A stretch of DNA of 14,011 nucleotides from UBA668 sp031366885 (GTDB lineage Bacteria > Actinomycetota > Acidimicrobiia > Acidimicrobiales > Ilumatobacteraceae): NCBI GenBank assembly GCA_031366885.1, contig JANLPB010000285.1, forward strand, positions 1-14,011, written 5' to 3'. This document shows positions 5,863-13,301 of this stretch, piece after piece. Position 1 is the stretch's first letter; the number at the start of each line of letters is the position of its first letter. The notes beneath the pieces are model-generated. The model ran no database searches, was not told where the DNA came from, and saw nothing but the letters and a program-made list of their open reading frames with translations. Position numbers and translations under genes: made by a program.

Positions 5863-8800
5863 GCCAGCGGGCTTTGACCTTTCGGGATATCAGATTCGCG
5901 ACCGGCTACATCAGGGTCGCGACATCTCCGTCTATCGCGCAGTGCGGACCACCGATGGCCTCGCGCTGGTCGCGAAGATCCCGAACGAGACACGGCCCAC
6001 CGCAGTCGTCAACGAGCGGTTGCACAGCGAGTTTCGAATCCTCGAGCGTCTTCGCCAGGCCGAATGTGCACACGTCCCGGCGCCACACGAACTTGCCAAG
6101 CACGGATCCGGTGCAGCGCTCATCTGTGAGTTCATCACCGGGACGACACTCGCACAGCGGCTTGTTGGTGGGGCAATGCCGGTTCAGCAGTTCCTCGATG
6201 TAGCGCAGCGGCTTGTTGCAGTGGTGGTCGACGTCCATGGCGCCGACGTCATTCACAAAGACATCAACCCAGCCAACATCGTCGTCGCCGATGACGGCAG
6301 CGTGACTCTTGTCGATTTCGACCTCGCCACGTTGGTGCCGCGGGAGGCGGTCGAAGTGCGCAGCGTTGGGGCGTTGGAGGGCACGCTCGCCTATTGCTCG
6401 CCGGAGCAGACGGGTCGCACCAACCACTCGATCGACTATCGCACCGACTTCTATTCATTGGGGGCAACGTTCTACGAGATGTTGACCGGGACGCCACCGT
6501 TTGTCGGCGCCGATCGACTCTCAGTCGTGCACCAGCACATCGCGCGCCAGGCAGTGCCGCCCAGCCAGCAACGCCGCGACCTTCCTGTCGTCCTCGATGC
6601 CATCGTCCTCAAGCTTCTGGCCAAAGACCCGCGTGATCGCTACCAGAGTGCAGTCGGTCTGCTGGCCGACCTTCGCCGGTGCGGGCAGCGTGTATCCGAC
6701 GGCAACATCGAGCCGTTTGACATCGCCGCCGACGATGTGTCGTCGCGCTTTCAGGTGCCGGAACGGCTGTACGGCCGCGAGTCGGAAGTGAACACTCTGG
6801 TCGACGCTTTTCGCCGCACCAGACAGGAAGGAGCACCGCGACTCTTGCTGGTGTCAGGCGATCCAGGCATCGGCAAGTCCAGCCTGGTGAACGAAGTGCA
6901 CGCCCCAATCGTCGAAACAGCCGGTTACTTCGTGGCGGGCAAGTTCGACCAGTTCAAACGCAACGTGCCGTTCGCCTCGCTCACCGAGGCACTTCGAGAT
7001 CTTGTCCGTCAAGTACTGACCGAGCCCGACGAGCAGTTGCGCCGACACCGGACCGCGCTTGCCGAGGCGGTGGGTGCCAACGGCCGGCTGTTGCTCGATG
7101 CGATTCCCGAGCTCGTGCAGCTCACCGGCCCGCTCGACGACGTGCCCGAACTTGCGCCCATCGAATCGCAGAACCGATATCGGCAAGTGTTTCGAAGTTT
7201 CGTGGAGGTCTTCGCTCGACCACAGCACCCCCTGTGCGTGCTGTTGGACGACATCCAATGGATCGACTCGGCGACGCTCGACTGGATCGAATCAACGATC
7301 ACCGACGTGGGCATCGGGCCGCTCCTGCTCATCTGCGCGTACCGCAGCAACGAGGTCAGCGACTCGCATCCGTTTGCCATCACACTCGACCGGCTGCGGG
7401 CCAAAGGCGCCGACATCGAGCAGGTCGAGCTGGCCCCACTGCCCCTGCCCGTCGTGCGGCGGCTCGTAGCGGACGCTCTGGTGCGACGCGAAGACGACAC
7501 CGAAGACCTTGCGGAGCTGCTCTCGGCCAAGACGGGCGGCAACCCCTTCTTCCTCAACCAGCTGCTCGCCGCGCTGTACCACGACGGCATCATTCACTTC
7601 GAGGCTTCGGCCGGCGGCTGGACGTACGACATCGATCGGGTCGCCGCGGCGGCGAGCACGGACAACGTGGTCGACTACATGACGCAGCGGTTGCAGCTGT
7701 TGCCGGCACCGGCGCAGACCACGCTGCAGCTGGCAGCGTGCGTGGGGAGCGCGTTCGACATCGACGAGCTCTGCGTCGCCGCGCAAATGACCCAAGAGGA
7801 CGTGCGGATCGGTCTCGCCGAACCCGTCGAGCAAGGCCTCGTGGTGCGCACCGCCGCGCGCTCGGGCGAGTCTCAGGTGCGCTTCCGGTTTCTTCACGAC
7901 CGCGTGCAGCAAGCCGCCTATCAGATGATGGACGACCAACAGGCACGAGTGGCGCGCCTTCGTATCGGCCGTCGCATACTGGCCGACAGCGCCGACGCAT
8001 CGACCGCTGACCGGCTGTTCGATGCGCTGCAGCACGTCAACTTCGCTCGATCGCTGGTCGTCGACAACGAGGAGCGCACGCAACTGGCACGCCTCAATCT
8101 GATCGGTGCCACACGCGCCCGCACCTCCACCGCCTATGGACCGGCACTCGAATTTGCGACCGTCGGCCAAGAACTTCTTCCGCCGTCGGAGGCGACTGGC
8201 CTTGGCTTCGAACTCGCGCTCGAACGGGCGGAGTGCGAGCACCTGACAGGGAACGACGAAGCGGCAGAGCTGATGTACACCCAGGCGCTGAGCGCTGCAC
8301 GCGACGACGCCGAGCGCAGCAGGGTGTACGAGCGCAAGATCCACTTCTACACCAACCAGGCGCGCTTCGATCTGGCGTATGCGACGGGTCTGGAAGCCGC
8401 CGGAATGCTCGGCATCTGGATGCCGGCGAAGTTCATTCCACCACTGCTCATCGCCGACCACCTGAAGATCCTGAAGCGCATCGGCAAACGGCAACCGATG
8501 GACCTTCTCGACCTACCGGAGATGGAGGACGAACGACTTCGTTCGGCGATGAAGTTCATGGGGGCGGTGGCGAAGGCGGCGTACCAGATTCGGCCCGAAC
8601 TCTGCGTCAGCATCTGCGCTCGTATCGTCGACATCAGCCTGCGCAAGGGGTACACGCCCGAGACCGCCATCGGATATCTCGCGTACGGCGTCATCTTCCG
8701 CGGCGGGGTGCGCGGTGACCATGCGACCGGCTATCAGTTCAGTCGCCTGGTGCAGGCGTTGATCGAGCGGTTCGACAATCACCAGCAACGCGCAGAGGTC

Positions 8801-11359
8801 ATCTTCGTCTCGGGCTACTTCGCCAACAGTTGGATCCAGGGTCTTGCCGACTCCGAGGAGCTGTTCCGACGCGCATACCGAGCCGGTGTCGAAACCGGCG
8901 ACTACTTCCACGCCAGCTGCGCATGCAGTGGCATCGTCCAGAACATGCTGATGCGTGGGGCGGATCTCGACGACGTGTGGAGCGAATCGGAACGGTTCGG
9001 TGAGTTTCTGAACAGGGTCCAGACCACCGAGAACGTGGGCACGATGCTTGCGATACAGCAGACCATCCGCAACGTGCGTGGCCTGACCGCCAGCGAGCAG
9101 TCGTACTCGGATGCGTCGTTCGACGAGCCGGCGTTCGTGGCAACTTTGGCGTCCTACGGGTCGCCACATCTGGCGCACTTCTACTTCGTGGACAAGCTGT
9201 TGTCGCAAGTCCTCTGGGATCGGCTCGACGACGCCGGCCCCGTGCTCGAGCAATCGAAACGGCTGCTGAAGGAGTCCCCCGGTATGCAACATGGTGCCGA
9301 GCATCACTTCCTCGCCGGGCTGATCCATGCCCGCCTTGCCGACACTGCCTCAGGCCCGGCCCGACAGCGCCATGTGCGTGCAGTCGGTCGGGCCGCACGC
9401 CGTCACCGCGCGTGGGCGAAGGATTCACCGGCGACATTCGCCCACAAGCAGCGGCTTCTCGAGGCCGAACTGCATCGTCTACGCGAGGACAACGAGACCG
9501 CTGCTGCTCGGTATGACGATGCCATCGAGTTGGCCGAGCAGCACGGCTATCAGCAGACGCAGTCCATCGCCCACGAGCACGCCGGCCGTTTCCACCTGAC
9601 ACAAAACGCCCCGCGCACCGCTCGCTTTCATCTCACCGAAGCGGCCAGGGGCTACCACGCGTGGGGCGCCACCGCGATCGCTGCCGATCTGGCCCGCCGA
9701 TATCCGGCGCAGCTGGGCGGAGTGGTTTTCGATCAGCCGGTGCCGCGCACGGGATCCAGCCACGAGCACGGTGGCCAGTCGCTGGACATGGAGACGGTGT
9801 TGAAGGCCTCGCAGGCAATCTCGGGGGAAGTGCAGCTGAACGAGTTGATGCGCACGCTGCTCGTGATCCTGCGCGAGAACGCCGGCGCGCAACGCGGCAT
9901 CCTGTTCTTGGCGGCCGATGGCGGCCTTGCGCCGCGAGCACAGGTCATCGAGGACGGCACCGTGCTGTTGCTGAAGAGTCCTTCCGACGCTCAGCCAGAC
10001 GCCCTCGGGTGGGCAACGTCGATGGTGAACTTCGTGGTCCGATCGGGCGAGTCGTTGGTGCTCGACGACGCGTCCACCGACGTACGGTTTCGAGACGACC
10101 CGCACGTCGTCGCCAATCACCCGCGATCCGTGCTCTGCGCGCCGGTGGTGTACCTCGGCGAGGTCTCGGGCGTTGTCTATCTGGAGAACAATCTGGCCCC
10201 GGGTGCATTCACCGCGGAGCGCATCGAAGTGCTCGCCCTGTTGTCCGGTCAGATCGGCATCTCCATCGCCAACGCCGAGCTGTACGAGAACCTCGAGGAC
10301 AAGGTGCGAGTGCGCACCGAACAGCTGGAGGTGCGCAATCGGTTCATTCGCCAGACGTTCGGCCGTTACCTATCGGACGACATCGTCGACGGACTGCTCG
10401 ACCGATCGGACGGCAATGTGCTTGCGGGCGAGAAGCGCGAAGTCAGCCTCATCGTGTCCGATCTGCGCGGTTTCACCCCCATTGCCGAGGACCTACTTCC
10501 CGAGGACGTGGTTGCCCTGCTCAACATCTACCTCGGTGCAATGACCGAAGTATTGACAGCCCACGAGGCGACGATCATCGACTTCATCGGCGACTCGATC
10601 ATTGCGGTGTTCGGTGCACCCTTCACTCACCCAGATGACGCAGCCAGGGCCGTTGCCTGCGCAATCGACATGCAGCGCGCGATGGAGCGCGTGAACCAGC
10701 GCAACGCGGAGGTGGGCTACCCGCCGATCGGGATGGGCATTGCCATCGACACCGGAGAAGTGGTGGTCGGCAGTGTCGGTTCAGAAAAGCGTGCGAAGTA
10801 CACAGTTCTTGGGAGCCATGTCAACCTCGCCGCCCGGCTGGAGACCTACTCGATCCAGGGCGACGTGCTCATCTCCGACAGCACCCGCCGAGCGGTCGGG
10901 CCGCTCGTTGACATCACCCGCGAAGTCACCGTACAACCCAAGGGTTTCAACGAGTCCGTCACCATCTCCTACGTCGAGGCCATCCACGGTCGATTTGATC
11001 TGCATCTTCCGCAACGGCGTTCGGTCATGGTCGAGCTGGGTGAGCCGCTTGCAATTGGCTACGTGGACGTCGACGGAAAGCACGTCGGCGACGAGGTGGT
11101 CACGGCCTGGGTGCTGCGCATGTCCGAGGATGAAGCCGAGATCCACAGCGACACGATTCCCGACTCGCTGACCAACCTCCGCCTCACTTTTCCGGGCGAC
11201 CAGGCCGAGTCGCTGCTGGCCTACGGGAAAGTGTCAACTCCGGGTCACGGTTCCGATCAGCGCGATTCGTTTCATATCGACTTCACGTCACTCCCCAATC
11301 GCACTCGGGCGGCCATTCAAGTGCTACTCACCGCCGCGCCCACCAAGGAGGCCCAATGA
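5855..11359 (+). CDS. Giant signalling protein: Ser/Thr-kinase-like, AAA ATPase, helical repeats, GAF, class III nucleotide cyclase
   Basis: An 1834-residue protein. GTG 5855 is chosen as start because GGGGAGG (5843-5849) lies 5 nt before it. Domains in order follow. Kinase-like (about 7-280): K41, catalytic HKDINPANI (D136, N141), DFD at 154-156 instead of DFG, and LAYCSPEQTGRTNHSIDYRTD. AAA_16-type ATPase (about 300-610): Walker A GDPGIGKS 335-342, Walker B LLDD 463-466, then KTGGNPFFLNQLL. A long TPR-like helical region (about 610-1290). GAF (about 1328-1485), then a signalling helix. Class III cyclase (about 1500-1710): metal Asp D1536 and D1580, N1657, R1661. Last comes a beta-rich, PilZ-like tail (about 1720-1830). 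The kinase-ATPase-GAF order matches known trifunctional proteins that usually end in a histidine kinase; here a cyclase replaces it. It probably integrates signals to make cAMP or cGMP in the cytoplasm. It overlaps DedA upstream and the GAF gene downstream. Confidence 0.95.
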   Translation: MSEPAGFDLSGYQIRDRLHQGRDISVYRAVRTTDGLALVAKIPNETRPTAVVNERLHSEFRILERLRQAECAHVPAPHELAKHGSGAALICEFITGTTLAQRLVGGAMPVQQFLDVAQRLVAVVVDVHGADVIHKDINPANIVVADDGSVTLVDFDLATLVPREAVEVRSVGALEGTLAYCSPEQTGRTNHSIDYRTDFYSLGATFYEMLTGTPPFVGADRLSVVHQHIARQAVPPSQQRRDLPVVLDAIVLKLLAKDPRDRYQSAVGLLADLRRCGQRVSDGNIEPFDIAADDVSSRFQVPERLYGRESEVNTLVDAFRRTRQEGAPRLLLVSGDPGIGKSSLVNEVHAPIVETAGYFVAGKFDQFKRNVPFASLTEALRDLVRQVLTEPDEQLRRHRTALAEAVGANGRLLLDAIPELVQLTGPLDDVPELAPIESQNRYRQVFRSFVEVFARPQHPLCVLLDDIQWIDSATLDWIESTITDVGIGPLLLICAYRSNEVSDSHPFAITLDRLRAKGADIEQVELAPLPLPVVRRLVADALVRREDDTEDLAELLSAKTGGNPFFLNQLLAALYHDGIIHFEASAGGWTYDIDRVAAAASTDNVVDYMTQRLQLLPAPAQTTLQLAACVGSAFDIDELCVAAQMTQEDVRIGLAEPVEQGLVVRTAARSGESQVRFRFLHDRVQQAAYQMMDDQQARVARLRIGRRILADSADASTADRLFDALQHVNFARSLVVDNEERTQLARLNLIGATRARTSTAYGPALEFATVGQELLPPSEATGLGFELALERAECEHLTGNDEAAELMYTQALSAARDDAERSRVYERKIHFYTNQARFDLAYATGLEAAGMLGIWMPAKFIPPLLIADHLKILKRIGKRQPMDLLDLPEMEDERLRSAMKFMGAVAKAAYQIRPELCVSICARIVDISLRKGYTPETAIGYLAYGVIFRGGVRGDHATGYQFSRLVQALIERFDNHQQRAEVIFVSGYFANSWIQGLADSEELFRRAYRAGVETGDYFHASCACSGIVQNMLMRGADLDDVWSESERFGEFLNRVQTTENVGTMLAIQQTIRNVRGLTASEQSYSDASFDEPAFVATLASYGSPHLAHFYFVDKLLSQVLWDRLDDAGPVLEQSKRLLKESPGMQHGAEHHFLAGLIHARLADTASGPARQRHVRAVGRAARRHRAWAKDSPATFAHKQRLLEAELHRLREDNETAAARYDDAIELAEQHGYQQTQSIAHEHAGRFHLTQNAPRTARFHLTEAARGYHAWGATAIAADLARRYPAQLGGVVFDQPVPRTGSSHEHGGQSLDMETVLKASQAISGEVQLNELMRTLLVILRENAGAQRGILFLAADGGLAPRAQVIEDGTVLLLKSPSDAQPDALGWATSMVNFVVRSGESLVLDDASTDVRFRDDPHVVANHPRSVLCAPVVYLGEVSGVVYLENNLAPGAFTAERIEVLALLSGQIGISIANAELYENLEDKVRVRTEQLEVRNRFIRQTFGRYLSDDIVDGLLDRSDGNVLAGEKREVSLIVSDLRGFTPIAEDLLPEDVVALLNIYLGAMTEVLTAHEATIIDFIGDSIIAVFGAPFTHPDDAARAVACAIDMQRAMERVNQRNAEVGYPPIGMGIAIDTGEVVVGSVGSEKRAKYTVLGSHVNLAARLETYSIQGDVLISDSTRRAVGPLVDITREVTVQPKGFNESVTISYVEAIHGRFDLHLPQRRSVMVELGEPLAIGYVDVDGKHVGDEVVTAWVLRMSEDEAEIHSDTIPDSLTNLRLTFPGDQAESLLAYGKVSTPGHGSDQRDSFHIDFTSLPNRTRAAIQVLLTAAPTKEAQ
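11345..11351 (+). promoter_or_regulatory. Strong ribosome binding site for the small GAF gene
   Basis: AAGGAGG lies 4 nt before ATG 11356, inside the last codons of the cyclase gene. Combined with the ATGA overlap, it fixes the GAF start and suggests efficient re-initiation by ribosomes finishing the cyclase. Confidence 0.7.
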
Positions 11360-11772
11360 CGCCCGACCTCGGGGACCAGCAATGGTTGGAGCAATTCATC
11401 AGCGCGCACGACGGCCTGGCGGGCACGGTGCATCGACAAGACGGCGACGACCTCCGGCTCTCAGCTGCGCTCAATATTCCGCCGCCCGTGCTCGACAGGG
11501 TGCGCTTCGTTCCGCGCGGCAAGGGAATGGCCGGGTTGGCCCAAGTGCGGGCTCAACCGGTGCAGACGTGCAACCTGCAAGAGGACGTCAGCGGTCAGAT
11601 CAACCCGATGGCCAAGCTCGTCGGCGGCCAAGCGGCAATCGCCTTGCCGCTGATGCGCGAGGACGGCTCGGTTCGCGCCGTGGTCGGCATTGCATTCGGC
11701 TTCGAGGGCGAGATCGACGCGACGACACAACAGCAGCTGGAGTCCAGCGCCGCCGACCTACCCGATCGGTGA
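11356..11772 (+). CDS. Small stand-alone GAF-domain protein
   Basis: A 138-residue protein starting at ATG 11356, which overlaps the cyclase stop as ATGA (11356-11359), with a strong AAGGAGG just before it. Nearly the whole chain is one GAF-like sensory domain: an N-terminal helix (QQWLEQFISAHDG), strands around DDLRLSAALNIPPPVLDRV, the GKGMAGLAQVRAQPVQTCNL loop-helix-strand (56-74), and the closing strands AAIALPLM (93-100) and VRAVVGIAFGFEGEI (106-120). No output or membrane domain is present. Being translated in step with the cyclase, it may be a regulatory subunit that binds a small ligand, or it may dimerise with the GAF domain of the cyclase; both are inferences. C72 is the only cysteine. 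A GC hairpin directly follows its stop. Confidence 0.85.
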   Translation: MTPDLGDQQWLEQFISAHDGLAGTVHRQDGDDLRLSAALNIPPPVLDRVRFVPRGKGMAGLAQVRAQPVQTCNLQEDVSGQINPMAKLVGGQAAIALPLMREDGSVRAVVGIAFGFEGEIDATTQQQLESSAADLPDR

Positions 11773-11777
11773 GTCAC

Positions 11778-11796
11778 GGGCGGTCGGCCACCGCCC
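11778..11796. terminator. Bidirectional terminator-like hairpin between convergent genes
   Basis: GGGCGGT (11778-11784) and ACCGCCC (11790-11796) form a perfect 7-bp GC-rich stem with a 5-nt loop. It begins 6 bp after the GAF stop and lies 24 bp past the Kelch-like gene's stop on the other strand. Neither side has a clean T-run, which is common for actinobacterial terminators. The right arm runs into repeat copy 2. A shorter hairpin holds the same position at copy 1. Confidence 0.6.
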
Positions 11797-11830
11797 AACT
11801 GTCCTCGAGTTCTCCTCTTTCAGATTTGGT
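11792..11830. repeat. 39-bp direct repeat, copy 2
   Basis: The second copy, 38/39 identical to 4034-4072 and in the same orientation, 7758 bp away. It includes the stop codon and last residues (NQI) of the Kelch-like gene on the minus strand (11820-11830) and continues past it. The internal AACT-N7-AGTT inverted repeat (11797-11811) is conserved. On the minus strand it contains SD-like purine runs (AAAGAGGAG and GAGGA), though no gene follows at a suitable distance. Confidence 0.8.
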
Positions 11831-13301
11831 TGACGGGCGGGGTCAGCACGCCGTTCGAGCGGTGTCCGCGCGAGGCAGGAATTTGTGGTGGTGATGTCGC
11901 GTTGGTGAGCTCGACCCGGTACAACGCGTTCGTGGCCTGAGTGCCATAGCTGGGGATCTTAGGCAGCGGAAAGTCAGCGTCGATGCCGCCGTAGATGTAC
12001 CCGATCACGACGGTGGTACCCAAGGGAATCTTGCTGAGATCGACGACGCCGGAATCTGCGACGGCTGGATGGGTACCGGGCGGGATCGGGACGAAATCGG
12101 TCGAGGCGCCTCGGAGCGCCCCTTCTGGAACCGGTGCCGGAGCGATGTACTGCGACGAGGTGCCACCCCCGCGCAGGACCAGGGTGGTGATGTCGGAGAT
12201 GAAGGGCAACCCGTCGTTGCGGCCTTCGGCCGTGACCTCTTCGAACACTGCTTGCTGCGCGGGCGTCTGGTGGTAGTAGTAGCGACTGATGCCACCGAAG
12301 AACGTGTGGTAGACCGCCGGCCGGGTCGGTTCGTACACCACGATCGTCGGGCAGCCGTACTGATTGAACAGCTGCTGCACCGACCGATCGACCGTGGTGG
12401 TCAGCTGACCGAGTTGCTCGTCGACGTACACCGGGTAGCTGTAACCGTCGAGCTTTCCGGGCGGGAAAACCCCGCCGAAGGCCGCCAGGCGAGCGAGCCC
12501 GGTTGCAGGGTCGAGCGTGTCGACAAAGACACCGTCGCGCCGGTGGAACGGTTGGTCGAGATCGGCCGAGAGCAGCTCGCCCTTGTTCGTGGCCAGCCCG
12601 GTTCGCGGATCGAGCGAGAAGTAACGGACGGCGCACGTGTACTCTTGCGCCACCAACCCGGTGAACGGTGCGTACGGACCATTGAAGCCCTGGCCGAACA
12701 CCAGCACATAACGGCCACCAATGCAGCGCAGCGCACCGCCCGTCACGGCGAAGAATGGATCGACTTGGTGATGGACCATCGCGTTCACCTTGGCGGCCTT
12801 GTCGGCGGGCGACGCCGCAGACGTGACGACGGCCGTGAACTGCGCGACCGGGATGCGAATCAGCGACGGGAACGTGCGGTCGGACTTGGTGGTCGAGTCG
12901 GTGCCGTACCCGCCGACGATCAGCCACTCGTCGGTGGCACGGTCGTAGAACGACTGCTGGTTCGTCGCCATCAGAGGGGCACCGATGGCGGGGTCGAGCA
13001 ACGTCAGATCCAACAGCTCGGTGACCTTCGGAGTGGTGGGGTCCACCAACCAAAGTGACGTGTTCGGGCTGGGGAAGTTGTCCCCCTGCGTGCCGAACCG
13101 GTGCAAGCCCGCCAGCCGACCGCCGAGGATGTACCAGCGCCCCGCTGCATCGACCATCCACGAGTAGGACTGGATTGCCGGCCGCGCAGCAGAGCCCGGC
13201 GGCGGCGCGATCACATCCGGCATCTCGATGAAGGCGAGCCGGAACGGAACAGTCGGGATCAACGTGTCGTCGTGAGGCACGGTGTCGTCGTGAGCGCTCA
13301 T
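11820..13301 (-). CDS. Kelch-like beta-propeller protein of unknown function
   Basis: A 493-residue protein starting at ATG 13301 with GAGGAG 5 nt before it. Repeated strand motifs ending in Gly-Gly indicate a Kelch/galactose-oxidase-like propeller of about six blades: WYILGG (56-61), EWLIVGG (125-131), YVLVFGQ (198-204), LAAFGG (272-277), YHTFFGGISRYYY (331-343) and VVIGYIYGGI (431-440). The motifs LIVGGYGTDS, VTGG, AQEYT and HRRD resemble a family of conserved hypothetical proteins I associate with Bacteroidota, where members are often secreted; no signal peptide or sorting tail is visible here, so this copy may be cytoplasmic or exported another way. No catalytic site is evident. Its last three residues and stop lie inside repeat copy 2, suggesting the natural C-terminus may have been changed. 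It overlaps the upstream gene by ATGA, so both form an operon. Confidence 0.82.
   Translation of the reverse strand: MSAHDDTVPHDDTLIPTVPFRLAFIEMPDVIAPPPGSAARPAIQSYSWMVDAAGRWYILGGRLAGLHRFGTQGDNFPSPNTSLWLVDPTTPKVTELLDLTLLDPAIGAPLMATNQQSFYDRATDEWLIVGGYGTDSTTKSDRTFPSLIRIPVAQFTAVVTSAASPADKAAKVNAMVHHQVDPFFAVTGGALRCIGGRYVLVFGQGFNGPYAPFTGLVAQEYTCAVRYFSLDPRTGLATNKGELLSADLDQPFHRRDGVFVDTLDPATGLARLAAFGGVFPPGKLDGYSYPVYVDEQLGQLTTTVDRSVQQLFNQYGCPTIVVYEPTRPAVYHTFFGGISRYYYHQTPAQQAVFEEVTAEGRNDGLPFISDITTLVLRGGGTSSQYIAPAPVPEGALRGASTDFVPIPPGTHPAVADSGVVDLSKIPLGTTVVIGYIYGGIDADFPLPKIPSYGTQATNALYRVELTNATSPPQIPASRGHRSNGVLTPPVNQI

Noticed and set aside
7292..8494. 400-codon minus-strand frame opposite the kinase/cyclase
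   Set aside because: The plus-strand frame is one continuous multi-domain protein across this region, so this is a shadow.
11974..13161. 395-codon minus-strand frame inside the Kelch-like gene
   Set aside because: Arg-rich, repetitive translation in a shifted frame. The Kelch frame has clear blade motifs and a Shine-Dalgarno.
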